Shown piece by piece: positions 10,683-23,379 of a stretch of 64,000 bases of DNA. Source of the DNA: Adineta ricciae (taxonomy: Eukaryota; Rotifera; Eurotatoria; Adinetida; Adinetidae). The translations under genes and the position numbers were made by a program. Numbering within the stretch: position 1 is the stretch's first letter; every line of letters begins with the position of its first letter. The DNA lies in contig CAJNOJ010000025.1 of NCBI GenBank assembly GCA_905250025.1, forward strand, positions 124,001-188,000, read 5' to 3'. Below the pieces are notes generated by a model that saw only the letters and a program-made list of their open reading frames with translations, was not told the origin of the DNA and ran no database searches.

Positions 10683-13600
10683 AAAATCAGTTCCTTAGAA
10701 CATCCCATACATATACATATATGTTTTTCTCGATCATAATTAATTTCAAATAAAAAAACAACAGCACACCTGCATCGAGTAACTCAGTTTTTTTTCCTTC
10801 TTCATACAATTGATCAAATATCGTACTTGATTTGTCATCATTAATCCTGATCATATGAAAGAAATACAAAGAGTAATTGTATTCACTTTGTGATATGTCT
10901 GTAAATAGTGATCGAATGACTTTCAAGTGACTTGAATTACAGTTATCGATAGATACAACGTGTGTGTGTGTCACGATTAATCGGGCAAAACAATTTTGAA
11001 CTGTGATCGATTAGCGAATGTTTAAGGCAACGAGAAAGAGAGAGAGAATAGCGGCGCGTCAATCGATTGAGATACGTATAGACAGTCTGATAAATATCCG
11101 ACAGCAATTGTCTTTTTGTTTCTTATCTACCTTGTTAAATGTTTCAAATTTGCGGTAAATGTATTGTTCTCTTTAGAAAGATATCTGTTAAACATTTTCA
11201 AATAGAACAGTGAAGCGCATTTGCTCTTGAATATCAAGGATTCTTATCGAATATCATCATCATTTGAAGTGTGTCATATCCAGAATGAACGGAGGCTATA
11301 TATAATCACTAGCTGAACACAAATAAATCAAATGCATACATCTGTTATCAATATCGATTTTCTTTTTTCATTTGATAAACTGTTTATTATAAACAGAAGA
11401 AATCATTTGATACAGATTGAGATCAATGAACATGATGCAATGAAAAGCGACAACTTCGCTCTCTGTACTATTTCCACACGATTTCGTTTTCACGTCTGTG
11501 ATTAGCTGAAATTGAAGACAATCGGTCATTTTCATTCTTGAATTGTTCCATTCTTTGTGTTTTATAAGGTGACAATGACAATCTGCTTTTGTCTTGTCGC
11601 TTGGGAATGTTGTTCGCTTCTTTGTAGTTCTAATGCGATAAAAAATCAAATGAGAGAAGCAAGTGTTTAATCGCATAAACACACACACCCATTTCGATCC
11701 TTAGTTGAATTTTTTTAACAGTAAAATTGAAATTTGTATGAAGGTTACCAAGTAAGAGAAAATTGAACGTGTTTAATCGACTAATCTGATTGTTTGCATA
11801 CACATTGACAAAATATCATTTCAATCTCTCTTTCGCGAACGGAGGGTAATTGTGTGTATCAAACAACATATTCATTTACAGAACTGTATCGTATGTCATT
11901 CTCTTCATCGACTGTTAAAGATAAGGTAAGATCTTTCTTTCAAGACATAGCCGCTAGAAAACAGAATGATCAGTGAAATGGGACATCACTTCACCTTGAT
12001 AGTCACCATTCATTAATTCAATAGCGTTATCTTTGTTTCAGATTTCTTTCTTTTTTTTTTTCATAAGATGTATATTCTTCTTTACATTGATGTGCAATAT
12101 GAGCCTTTCGAAGGTCATTCTTTCAATGAAGATATTTCTTTCTCTTACATATACACATGTATTTATATCTATATTGTATAATAATGTTCATCCCTCTTCC
12201 TGAGACTTTGCATTAACATACGAGAGATTTCCGTTAACCTTCGAGTTCAATTCGTGTATAAAATGTCTGTGTGTACATGTTATACCAGTCTTTGTACGTT
12301 TGTCATCTAAGTAAGTGAAGATGAGCCCTTGGTTTGGTTCGAATAGAAAACGATGAGTCTCACACCCAAGCGAAAAGAAAAGAAAAAAAGACGTGGAGAG
12401 TGATTTAACATGAAATTGACATTCGTTTTTCAAGGTTCAATTGAGTCTAAGCTGCGTTGAAATGGATATGAATTAAACTTGCTGAAGAAGAAAGAATAAA
12501 GTGAACGTGTATTCTAATGATATGTTTCTGCGATGGTATGTTAAATGATACATATAATTTCATGTCTCGTCCTGCTGCCAGCGCAGTATATATTGCCAGT
12601 GAGTATGAAGAAAAAGAAAAGAATATGAACATGAGTCTTCATTGCTCGTTCAGGGTAAGAATTAATCACTAAGCAGAAAATCTCTCGGATCAAATTAGTC
12701 GTTTCGATATGTAGACGATTGGGGAGAAAATGAATGATTTCGAAAGGAGATGAGATATTGAAAAATGAAGAGTTGATTGAAAAAAAAGTAAATCTCACTT
12801 GTCTTTGTCAATATCAAATATATATATATATCTCTTTCGCTTTATTTGTTTTCTTTCTTGAATGTACTTCTTGAGTTTGTTTAATCAAATATTAATTACA
12901 CTCTCCTCTCCATCACTTGACGTCATCTGTTCATACATATCCGCAGAATTTGACAATTCGACACCACCAGACTCTCGTATCATATCAAACAAACTAATTN
13001 NNNNNNNNNNNNNNNNNNNNNNNNNNNNNNNNNNNNNNNNNNNNNNNNNNNNNNNNNNNNNNNNNNNNNNNNNNNNNNNNNNNNNNNNNNNNNNNNNNNA
13101 CAATCCATTAAGAGTTACCAACAACAATACAATGAATAGCTTACATATATGTATGATTGAACAGGTTCAGAGAAGAGAACAGGCTTCTTGCAATTGGTTA
13201 TACTGTGCAATCAAACTAGGCAATCAGAATATGTTTGCTTGAGTTCATGTGACAGCAAGCAGAACTGTTACGTCGATATCTCTTCTCCGCGTTTTTCGGT
13301 ATGCGTGTGTGTTTATTTATGCACATTGTTCAGAATCAGTGAATATGTATATGCGATAAGCAAGAACCTTCAACCGTTCAACTGTTGCAGCATAAAATAT
13401 GCACTGACCTCTTTCTCTGTTGTTCTTGAGATCTTTCTCTTCCGCTTGATGCAATGAATTCTTTTCAAACTGACCGTTTATTCTTTCTCTTTTTTGACTT
13501 CATTGAACACAAAAGAGTTGGAGTTACGATGTCCTTCTTTGGACAAACATTATCGATGAAGAAAGAGAAGAAAAAAAATCAACTTTTAAAGAATCCATTA

Positions 13601-14814
13601 TATAAGTTATATTCATTACGCTGACTCATCATCCTTCACTTTTTATTGAGTTATTCGTCATCTCAAACTACTCATGATTCTCTCTCTCTCTGTCTCCTTT
13701 TCAATTCTACGTGTTATTTTTTTTCTTTTTTTTAATGTTTGCTTGCTCTTAAAGTGGGTTTGTGTATACGTCTTTCTTTCTTGATATGTATATATATATA
13801 TATATCTTCAGGAATGACAAGCTGACGAAAATCTTGACGGTGAGCCGTAGGCGTTTTTAAACAAAGAGAAAGCGAAAGAAAAAAAAGAAGCAAACGATAC
13901 GAAGTTTTAGTCAACTATTACCAAACTCGTCTTATAATCTCTTAACAAAGTGTATCAATCAAACATGTAGGCGTTTATTCCTATTTGAAAAGGAATATGA
14001 GTCAGCGAATTATACAAGTACGTATAAGAATTTTCGTTTTTCAACCATTCATTTTGAATGACTCTCTCTTTTGCCATGTTGCTTCTAGTTATGCTAGTAG
14101 TGTTATGATATAAAGGTGTATTGATCGTTGTTTTTCATCTAAATATATGCAAAGAATATATGTATAGTGTAGCAGACATGTACGTTGAACAACGATGAAT
14201 ACGAAATGAAGTGGTGCTAGGAATAGGTTAGTGTCTGAGCAATTTTGATTTAACACATCGATTTGTTTTGTTTTCTCTTTATTGATTGTGTAATGAATAT
14301 GTGAATAGGACTCGTCTCATATCCATCTTCTCGATTTGTATATTGCCAAGTGGGTGTAAGAAGAATTCATTTTTGTGTTGTATTCTTCATCTACTTCGTT
14401 TTTTTTTTCAATTTTGAAGAGCACGACGCGTCGAGAATAACAACATAATAACAACATCGGATCGATTGCATGATCGATAGAAAGAAAAGAAGATGAGAAT
14501 ATAAAAGTATTATTCAAAACGTGACCTGTTCAAAAAAAAGCGAAAGAACGACATCATTGCATAAAGAAATGATGATCAGATTTCGTTCAAATGATTTTCT
14601 CTCTTTCGAATTCGAATTTGTCTCGACGCATGTGTCCTTGTTCTATTTATCGATACTTTCTTTTCTCTCTTTCTGGCCATATATACATAGATCTAGGCAC
14701 CACACTACTATATGACTATGTATCCTCTAAAAATATGCTTTTCTTCGTTTCAGATGGCCATAAGTAGATTTCACTAAGTTTATTATACACACAAACACAC
14801 GTACAAATACAGTC
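10683..14814. other. Long gene-free region with an assembly gap
   Basis: About 4.1 kb in which I find no supported exon on either strand. It has many stop codons, poly-T and poly-A tracts, short TA repeats (near 12,817 and 13,790) and no family-like peptide. It may hold the promoter or a 5' untranslated exon of the lectin-STRA6 gene. Confidence 0.5.
13000..13099. other. 100-base run of N (scaffold gap)
   Basis: Exactly 100 unknown bases, a usual placeholder for a gap of unestimated length. Sequence on either side shows no obvious exon being interrupted. Confidence 0.95.
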
Positions 14815-17800
14815 ATGGTTAACAGATCAATAATCTTTTCTTTATTTCTCCTATGTATTCTCACTTTCGATCAGAATGTCACAGCATCAAGTAAGTTCAA
14901 AACAAATCGATTTACTTCTACTTACCTGCTGGCACTGTTTACTTCTCATTCGCTAGTAACAAATCGAGGCAACGAAGTATTTCAATTATTGAAAGAAACA
15001 CGAGATCGAGTCAAACATGGTACACGTACGTAACGATGATTCACGCAAATGTTTTGTACACAAAGTTTACTTTTTAGAATGTCTTCCACCATCAAAGTAT
15101 TTTGCCGGGTCATGCTATACTTACATGCGATTGTTACCAGCCACATCATGGGAACGAGCATATAATAATTGTCAAACATTGTCCATGGGAAGAGATGCTC
15201 GATTGTTAGTGATCGATTCTATTGCGGAATATGAATTTGTTGAACGGGAACTCATCGGACCGAAATCAGGATCTGATAGTGTTTCAGTTTATGTTGGATT
15301 ACGTAAAATCAATGGTGAGTCATCGAATGTTTTCGTTTTTCAACGAGTGTTTGTGTTTGTTCAGATACATGGCTATGGTCGAACGATGTGCCATTGAAAG
15401 AAACTCCGATATATCGATTTTGGGTCGATAATAACAAGGATATTCTTGCCTATGATTGTGGTGTTCTCTGGCTGGCTCGAAATCGAAGTGTATTAACAGC
15501 AGCTGCTTGTGCTGAACAAGCTCTACGACCGTATGTTTGTAAACATAGTAAGTTATACAATTTGTAGGATAAAAAATGAAACAGCGATAACATTCGATTG
15601 TTTTTACCTTCTTTAGCAATCGATCGTTGTTATAATAATAGTGGGGGTTGTGGAAAATACGGAACATGTATAAATTTACCATTGATCAATTCTCATAAAT
15701 GTCAATGTCGATTTCTATACAGCGGAGCGCGATGTGAAAAATGTAAGTGATCTTAGTTTATATTGAAAAATATTTCATTTCTGAAAAATCATTCAGGGAG
15801 TAGTCAAGGTTTACAAGCAATCATTGGTGGTTTTATCATTGTTGTAGCGTTGATTGCTTCGTACATTATCAATCTAGATCGATCAGGTGATCAATGGTCT
15901 TTTCATAAATCAACTGCTGAACATTACCAGGCGTATGTTCCCCATTATTGATAAATTTTCAATGGACATTTTCGTCTTTCAGTGCAACTTTCTATGGTCA
16001 AAGTCGTCCGACATCGTATATGCCGCGATCTCCAGACGCAATCGATCGTGTTATCTTCAATCCATGTTTGCCTCCTCACGACGATTTTTTCGATGCATCA
16101 ACTCCGAATGAAAAACGTCATCGACGAACTTCTTCTTCCTCAACTCCTCCGCCAATTCCTCCACCAATTGGCCGCTCAATTGAACGTAAACATCGCTATT
16201 CCTTTCGTCGTAGCGTTCAAGAACTTCAAGTCACATCTCACATACGTAATATATTCATTAAACCAAAACGTTTGATTTTCATTATTCTACCCATCGTTCT
16301 CACAATTATTATTTCGGTGATCATTGTTCATGCAAAACATTATATCAAAGAAAACATCCTCCAAGCATCTTATACGAATACAACACGATTATTTCAATTT
16401 TGTGCTTTATATGATAATAATTATTATGTCAATTTGGTAACATTACCAATTGCTCTGGCTATTATTGGATTCATTATCGTGAATGAAACTCGTACGAGGT
16501 GCTGTCGGTGTGTAAAAGGGAAAGGCTCTATTTATACACCTATACCATACAATCCATTTTCGAAAGTCAATCGTTTGGATACGATGATTCTCTGTGGAAT
16601 CGTTAGTCATGAAATTCTTCAGATCATCGAAGAAATTTTTCTCAAAGCTTCGCAAATGAAATTGTTAACAATGCGTGGGCCTTTATTCGATCTTATTCGA
16701 CAAATCGGTCTCGTAATCATTATTGGTATGCGTTACTATCCCGTCTATTCAGTTGTTGAAATGACCGATGCAAATATTCTGTATTATGGTCTCTGCGCAT
16801 TATATATGTGGATTGATTTAATCCTACGAACCATTGAACAATCATATTGTGCGAATATCGGACCATTGATTAAGACATGGCATCGATTTCAACAATTTCG
16901 AAAGGAAGTTACATCACAATTTGTAACAAGTTCACTGATGACAACAACTGTGGGAACGAATGTGGAGCATGACGGGTTGAGAGGACATTTTCAGAAGTAT
17001 CGAGAACGATTTGCGAACAGAAAACATCGAACTTCGTCTTCGACAATGTTTCCGGTAATCATTAGACTGAAAATTCTTGTTTTTCTTTATAATGGTATTC
17101 GTTTTTCGTTTTAGCCATTACCAGTAAATGTCAATCCGAGTTCATCATTGAATTGGTCATCAATTTATTTGAATTTTTCTTCTCTTCATGATCGCAATGA
17201 ATCTCAATCAACGTTTGAACAATTCAATATTGATTCGTCAATTATCGGTGTTCTTAAATACGCTCCATATTACATATGTTTAACATATATCTGTATTCGT
17301 TTAACTTATTTATTTCTTTTCAAACTCTTTGCTTTACTTCGTTATTGTAATCAAGAGAAAAATTCCTCTCCGAAACATTCATCCAAACATATCTATCACG
17401 AACCAGATCTCAACAATTCTCTACCTTCACCATCCTCTGAAACGTTATCTGTAGAGTATCGTTATGTTCGTCATTTACTACAAAAAACTCAACGTACATT
17501 AGTTAAAACCAATGAGAAAATCTCATTTGTCAAATCTATATTATACAAAATCTATCGTCCAAACAAATATTTCAATTATTCGAAACAAATTTTGAACATG
17601 TATATGATTGCTTTTATGTTAACTTATTATTTAACATTCAACATTCTTCAAGCTGGCTTTTACATCATTGAGAAACTCTACAGTATATTCGCAATTCCAT
17701 TGATTGTACTCTCTGACGAACTTGACTTGCCACAACCACAACCGTTCAATTTAAAATACGAAATCATGGTTGCTTGTTTTCTAACTGCTGGAATTTATTA

Positions 17801-18913
17801 TTTGCAATTGTTATGGGGAATGAAGAGTTATCAAAAACATATGTTGGATAGTTATAAAGGTAAGGAAAGTTGATTTCGGATATCGGAAAGATTAATTTCG
17901 ATTGATGTTTTAGGAATTTTCATTGATATTCCACCGAGATCTGCGTTTAAAAGCGCAAGATTGATATCGAAACATGCGCATTACCCAGGATACTGTTTAG
18001 CTTATCTGGGCTTCGCGTACATATCGATGGGAAACGTGATTTTTGTGACAATTGTTGTTCTACGTGTAATTTTCAAACATCTTTATTTCGTTGAACAAAT
18101 CGCGAAAGTTCTCATACCGATCATGGTGATTTATTTATCGAAATTTATATTAATGTGGTTTCTCTCACGAACATTCTTTATCCAAAAGTAAGTTTTGATC
18201 TTCTTGCTTTGCGCAAATTGAATATCTTGGGAAATTTTAGACATGGGAAAACGATGGCGCTGAAGAATCTTCGAGCATTTTTTGTCTTTTCATATTTCAA
18301 TTTCTTCTTCGACTGTTTTCTCGGTTTTGTTTCCTGCAGTCTTCGTGTAACAAAAGCATCCATCGCTGCAATAATCTTCCTTCCACGACTGGATTACTGT
18401 ATCTTCGGACGAACATTAGAAAAACTGGATTCGGGCTTTATCTCTTACGTCACGTTTATTCACATGGAATGTCTTCACACACATCCTGTCCTCATCTATT
18501 ATTGTTCATTGGTGAGCGAAAAGATCCTTCAACGTCAACGAGTCAGTCAATTAAGCAAACGGGAAATTCGTCAGTCTGATCTGTGTACATATACACGTCG
18601 ACAACGAGTAATCTTTCGTTGGTATTTGGTATATACATTGATACGAAACAGTCAATTAGCACGGCTGAGAAAGCACGAAGTGTCTCGTTTTCAATTACAA
18701 TCTGCCGAGAGTTTTAATGAGTTTTTAGAACGCAAATTTTTCAATCGTTTTCAGTTACCGACAACAAAATTTAATTTAACGACGAATAGTCAAACAAATT
18801 TACATCAAAATGGAACAACGAATTCGAATACAATCATTCGAAATCAAACAACAGCATGTACAACTTTACTATTAGATGGCTATGAACATGATGATCGCAA
18901 ACCATCCTATTAA
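14815..18913 (+). CDS. C-type lectin/EGF ectodomain fused to a STRA6-like multispan receptor
   Basis: Nine exons (14815-14890, 15078-15314, 15365-15547, 15617-15742, 15797-15932, 15983-17054, 17115-17859, 17914-18187, 18241-18913) join without a break into 1,173 residues. Residues 1-25 are a signal peptide. Residues 26-165 are a C-type lectin domain with the C-Y-T-Y start and C-G-V-L-W ... Y-V-C-K-H end. Residues 166-208 are a six-cysteine EGF domain, followed by a membrane helix (about 214-236) and a Pro/Ser-rich cytosolic stretch. From about residue 345 onward there are many membrane spans. Hallmarks of STRA6, the retinol-binding-protein receptor, follow: Y-R-Y-V-R-H-L-L, L-D-S-G-F-I-S-Y, T-H-P-V-L-I-Y-Y-C-S-L near the end, and Y-T-L-I-R-N-S-Q. 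The core could move retinoid or another lipid ligand across the plasma membrane; the lectin/EGF head could capture a glycosylated carrier. That role is inferred. Confidence 0.82.
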
Positions 18914-19213
18914 TAAGCAGTCTTTCACTCAAATTGACAAGAATTTGCTCAATTTGAACAATTCCATCTAATATATGAACGGAGAGAAAGAGAGAAGAAT
19001 CTGTGCGTGTGTGTTTTTCAACTTTTGCTTTTGTTCGACAGTATTATGATGATAATATCTCTACAAAACCATATGTGTTTTGTAGCAGTTTTGTTTTTTG
19101 TACATAGAATGTTTCTGTTTTTCGTTTCATAACATTTTCCAAATCATTGTGCGAGAATGTATATGTATGAATTCTTTTCAATTTAGTCTATTTTTTGACA
19201 AAGAACAGATTTC

Positions 19214-19219
19214 AATAAA
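19214..19219 (+). terminator. Polyadenylation signal AATAAA
   Basis: The hexamer lies 300 bases after the stop of the lectin-STRA6 gene and is the first clear one downstream on this strand. Confidence 0.45.
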
Positions 19220-19390
19220 ATACTTTGGTATATTCTTTATATACCAGATGTGATTTCCATAGGCAGATGTTAATCTTTACAAAAATCAAAGTACACATCG
19301 GATTGTAAACCCTCCCAAGCATAGAGTTTCGCACAAGAGTCTATTCAAATATCCGCAATGAGTCATGGCAAATATGTACTTGCATATTAG

Positions 19391-20050
19391 ATGAAATCGT
19401 CTGAAAAAAGGTCCTATTTATGTATGCGATACCTGGAAGATATTGTTCGAGCAAAACCTCTTGGTAATCGAATATATTTTCATGAATTAAAATCGCAAAT
19501 TCTATTTGACGACGTCAAGGTGATAAATGTCTACTCTTTCTTCATTTGCGCTTGTCAGATCATTCGGCTTTATTGGCTCTCTAAAACCACATCAAGCCTT
19601 TCGAATGCAAATATTCCTAAAGAGTAAATAGGTGGAATAAATAATTTGCAAAAAAAAAACGTAAGAAAATTACCATAATCAAGTTGTTTTTACTCGGTTC
19701 AATCCTTTCGCATTACGCGAAGCTTTTAATCTTTCTAGTCAAGTTCTTTTCCCTAAAGAACTCGATGTAGCTATTATTGAATATCTCCTTACTTTTTTCG
19801 TGAATATTACACATTGTTTCCATTTCTACTTATTCCTCGAAACAGACATCCGACTGCGAAGGAGAGGCGACGAAAAAAAGTTACACGAAATCCACCCAGT
19901 CTTACTCAATATAGTCAGATCGATGCGACTATTAAAAAAACTGAAAGAAAAGTAAAAACGAAAGGAAGAACTATTAGTTCAAGTACCATACGACGAACGA
20001 TTCAAGCTTCCTCTTCAGTCAGTATGGCTTCCAAAAACGAAATCGAATAA
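19391..20050 (+). pseudogene. Gene-like patch, probably broken or only partly read
   Basis: Several short stretches look coding but do not join cleanly. One runs from 19391 (directly after a TATTAG acceptor-like site) through R-Y-L-E-D-I-V-R-A-K-P-L-G-N-R to a possible donor at 19519. A second, near 19,700-19,800, reads R-F-N-P-F-A-L-R-E-A-F-N-L-S-S-Q then K-E-L-D-V-A-I-I-E-Y. A third, 19,850-20,050, is strongly basic (K-E-R-R-R-K-K-V-T-R) and ends at a TAA at 20,050. Joining them in one frame needs unsupported splice sites or meets stops. It may be a decayed gene or a fast-evolving real gene with small exons. I recognise no family. Confidence 0.3.
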
Positions 20051-20910
20051 AAGAAAGACAGAACCGAAACAGCCGGTCGATATTCTAACCGAACAAAAAA
20101 ATAACAAGTAAGATACCATCAGTTAAATATGCATGAATCGATATATAAATAATCGAATGTTAAAAAAAAAACGAAGAAAACTGCTGAAATAACAAGACAA
20201 AGGCCGCAAGCATTAATGACGATGTTAATTTTTTCTTGTACTAAAATTGAAAGAGAATGTGTAAGTAGATGTAATTTTCTGTTTCTGTCGTAGAAAAAAA
20301 TTCGAAAGTACAAGCAATTCAAGTCAATAACTATTTGACGTTTTAACTTTAAGAATACATGCAACAACAACAACAAGACGCTTGATGAGAATAACTGTTG
20401 TGATTATGCAAAAAACAATGGTTGGTATCGTTTAACGAGCGAACGCATATTCAGAGCAGAGTTTTTCGAGACAGCAGTTCTTCTGATGTGTACATATGAG
20501 ATGAAAAGCATAGATATAGTTAGTCGATGAGAATGGCATCTGTGTGTGACACAATAAACATTTAGCTTTACACACACAGTAGACGATTGCAAATAGAGAT
20601 TCCTCGGGGCCTTGATATAGACGATATTCTATTTGTTCGAAGGAGTCTTACAGAAGGAGAGAATAAAAGAGAAAAAGAAACGAGTATAGAGGCCCATTTC
20701 AGAAGCAATTACAAGTGTGAAATGGATTAGACAGTCAACGAATAGCCTTCTACAGTTCGAGCGTACATAGATAGATACAGAACCGTATCGTTGTGGTATG
20801 TATATATCATTGTTTGCTCTTTCTCGATATTCATACGTAACGATGATGACTCGACTCATTTCTTTCAAATAAGATTGTCTAACAATATTTCCTTTCTCTT
20901 TCTTTGTCTC
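20051..20910. other. Gene-free spacer
   Basis: I see no coding signal here on either strand. It precedes the TATA box of the B-box gene. Confidence 0.5.
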
Positions 20911-20918
20911 TATAAATA
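20911..20918 (+). promoter_or_regulatory. TATA box of the B-box gene
   Basis: TATAAATA lies 65 bases upstream of the ATG at 20976. Its distance supports that ATG as the true start and the short first exon as real. Confidence 0.55.
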
Positions 20919-20975
20919 GTTTGCGGTGATTGAAAGTGCACGTTCATAGCCAGTTCGCCATTAATTTGGGCAAAA

Positions 20976-23379
20976 ATGGCTACACGAAACTATTTCGATC
21001 GTACATTACCAAGAAATAGCTTGGGCGGATTTTATACATCAGCATCGTTAATTGACAACCGGGGTGCATATTCATTACCGTCCAGAAGATTTGTACGTAA
21101 GCTTTTTCATTTTTCACGATCTTTCTCCCGCTGGCGTGTCTGTGGAACACGATAATCACATAAAACCTAAGATGAAAGAGAGTACGATTTGTCTATATAT
21201 ATATATATATATATTGAGGAGTATAATAGTGATATAAAATGAAACCTTTTATTTTGGCAAGTGTGCGTAACAGTAGACATATTGTGAAATTGGAGATGTT
21301 CCTTTTCTCTCTGTTTGAAGTTTATCTCCTTGTCATTTTTCTCTTTTGTTCTCGTTTTTTTCCTATTTTATGGATATAATGATTGACATATTAGACTTCT
21401 GTTTCATTTTCTATATTCAACCGATGTTATTCATAGAGAATATGAAAGGAATATTGTAAAAAAAAGAAGTTTATCAGTTGTAAAAAAAGAATAATACGAG
21501 TTCGGTTTTGATTGATTTGTCTGTTTATTTTAGGGACAGCATTACCTACACGACACGAACCTCTATAGTAGGGGCAAGGTCTTTTCTTCTTCTTCTTCGT
21601 CTTCGTTCTCTGCTACTCAACAACCACCTCAGTCTTCCGTACCTGCAGATTCCTATTCAGGACACGTTCGTGAACGTAGTGTATCCCTAACACGATCACC
21701 CTCATTCTCTCAAATGTCTTCACCACATTATCAATCATCTCTGGACCTTGTTGCCGCATCACTTAAATGTGACGATTGTCGAACCAATGATGGTCTTTTT
21801 CAATGTTGCCATTGTGACCAACGTTTATGCATTCAATGCTGTAACAAACATTACAAAAACATCACTGTTGAACTCGAACGTCTACATGAGTTAAGTGACC
21901 GACTGGTCGCTAAAATCTTAGATGCAAAAAACGATCTTGAACGACAGAAGAACGAAGCACTTGAACAATGTCATAAATGGCGTGTAGATACCATTAATAC
22001 CATTAACAAAGCGCATACACTGATTGTTCAAACTGTTCATGATGAATACGAAACCCTGGGAAAAGAATACGAATCTTTTGTCCAACAAGGTATGGCGCAT
22101 ATTCACGTCGATCAAAACGAATTGATGCGGATGAAGAAAAGTAATTTAGGCTCATTATTATCAACAGCAACCAGTTCGTCGACAAACGATTCGACGAATG
22201 CAATCGATACAATACGAAAACGCATTGAAACATTTGCGAAGACAGTTGATGAAACAGGACGGTTTTCTTTCCAAGTGAGATTACCGACATTCTATATCGA
22301 TGATAGTCTACGAGTTGACTCACGTTTTGGTGATGTGACACGAAGTACAAGTGCAACATGGAAGAACGACGATAATTTACCAACTTCACCATCGACTGAA
22401 CGTTTAGATTTCTCTAAGTTGGAAGAATCAATCATTCCTAACGATATCATAGCAGAAAAAGTTGATAAATCTAACAAATCGTTCGATAACAAACAACACA
22501 AAACATCTGATGTACAGTCCTCACATTCCACCGAAGAGACGCATGAAGAAGAAAAGAAACCATCTGGAAACACTCAATCAAACGACGCGGAAATACTTGT
22601 GACAGATGAGAAATCCGATCTCATACCAACCTCGAATCCACAAATTATCGAAATTTCGGATAGAGCTGATATGCAAGTAAGTGAATTTCATTCCCTGTAC
22701 ATCTCGACTTATCTGCTTTGATTAGGAATCCGATGGCGACGAACAACCAACGAAACCGTGCTCTCTATCTTCTTCCTCGGAAAAAGTTGAATTAGACGAT
22801 AATGATGACGCATCACGTCAATCATCACGTTATGCACTTTCTGTTGAAAATAATCCTGAACTTCAACAACAACAATTCTATTCACCGACATCTCGCAGCG
22901 AAAATCTAAACAACTCAACTGGAACAACTTCATCATCACCAAACCGTACATCGCCCACTTCTTTAGATCGCACCTTAACAGTCGCACTTCACGATCCATC
23001 ATTTCGAAAACGCTCCTGTCCTATCAACAACGGCTCGGGTGCGTTTCACAACCATCGTCATCAAACCTATTCATTTCCGCGTGCTCCATCACCAAGTTTT
23101 CCAGCAAATGACAATGAAGATGCTTTTCGTAGTATATCCTACGTTCAATTAAAACGTGAACAAGATGGTTCACTCGAAGGTATTGCTATTCAAATCGAAC
23201 AAAGTCATCAAACGAATGGTAAAATTCAACGACGTCGCACATGTATGGAGTCATGTGGTGTACGACGACGTGCAACAATTTTACCACCTCGTTGCCCATC
23301 ATCAACTCGCGATCGGTCATCAAATGACCAACCCGGACTTTGTTATCGAACCAATTCCACTCCAGCTTCACTTAACTAA
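20976..23379 (+). CDS. B-box zinc-finger, coiled-coil protein
   Basis: Three exons (20976-21092, 21534-22676, 22726-23379) give 637 residues. The first exon encodes 39 residues (M-A-T-R-N-Y-F-D-R-T) and is separated by a 441-base intron; the second exon is open in the same frame well upstream of an internal ATG at 21714. At about residues 115-150 there is a C-D-D-C ... C-C-H-C ... C-I-Q-C-C-N-K-H pattern of a B-box-type zinc finger, then a helical, charged stretch (L-H-E-L-S-D-R-L-V-A-K-I-L-D-A) likely to form a coiled coil. The rest is a long Ser/Asn/Asp-rich tail with basic patches. No RING finger precedes the B-box and no PRY-SPRY, NHL or other domain follows, so it is not a full TRIM ligase. 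It is probably a cytosolic scaffold; partners are unknown. Confidence 0.8.
21193..21214. repeat. TA dinucleotide microsatellite
   Basis: About eleven TA units in the first intron of the B-box gene. Similar shorter TA runs occur near 12,817, 13,790 and 38,938. Confidence 0.8.

Noticed and set aside
11368-11688. 106-codon open stretch on the minus strand
   Set aside because: No domain, signal peptide or splice context; length is within chance for this much AT-rich sequence.
12885-13242. Open stretches running across the N block on both strands
   Set aside because: They are open only because the 100 unknown bases contain no stop codon.
15797-16000. Lectin-EGF-TM and STRA6-like core as two separate genes
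   Set aside because: The intron at 15,933-15,982 has normal ends and length and keeps phase, there is no polyadenylation signal or TATA box between, and the downstream part lacks its own plausible start.
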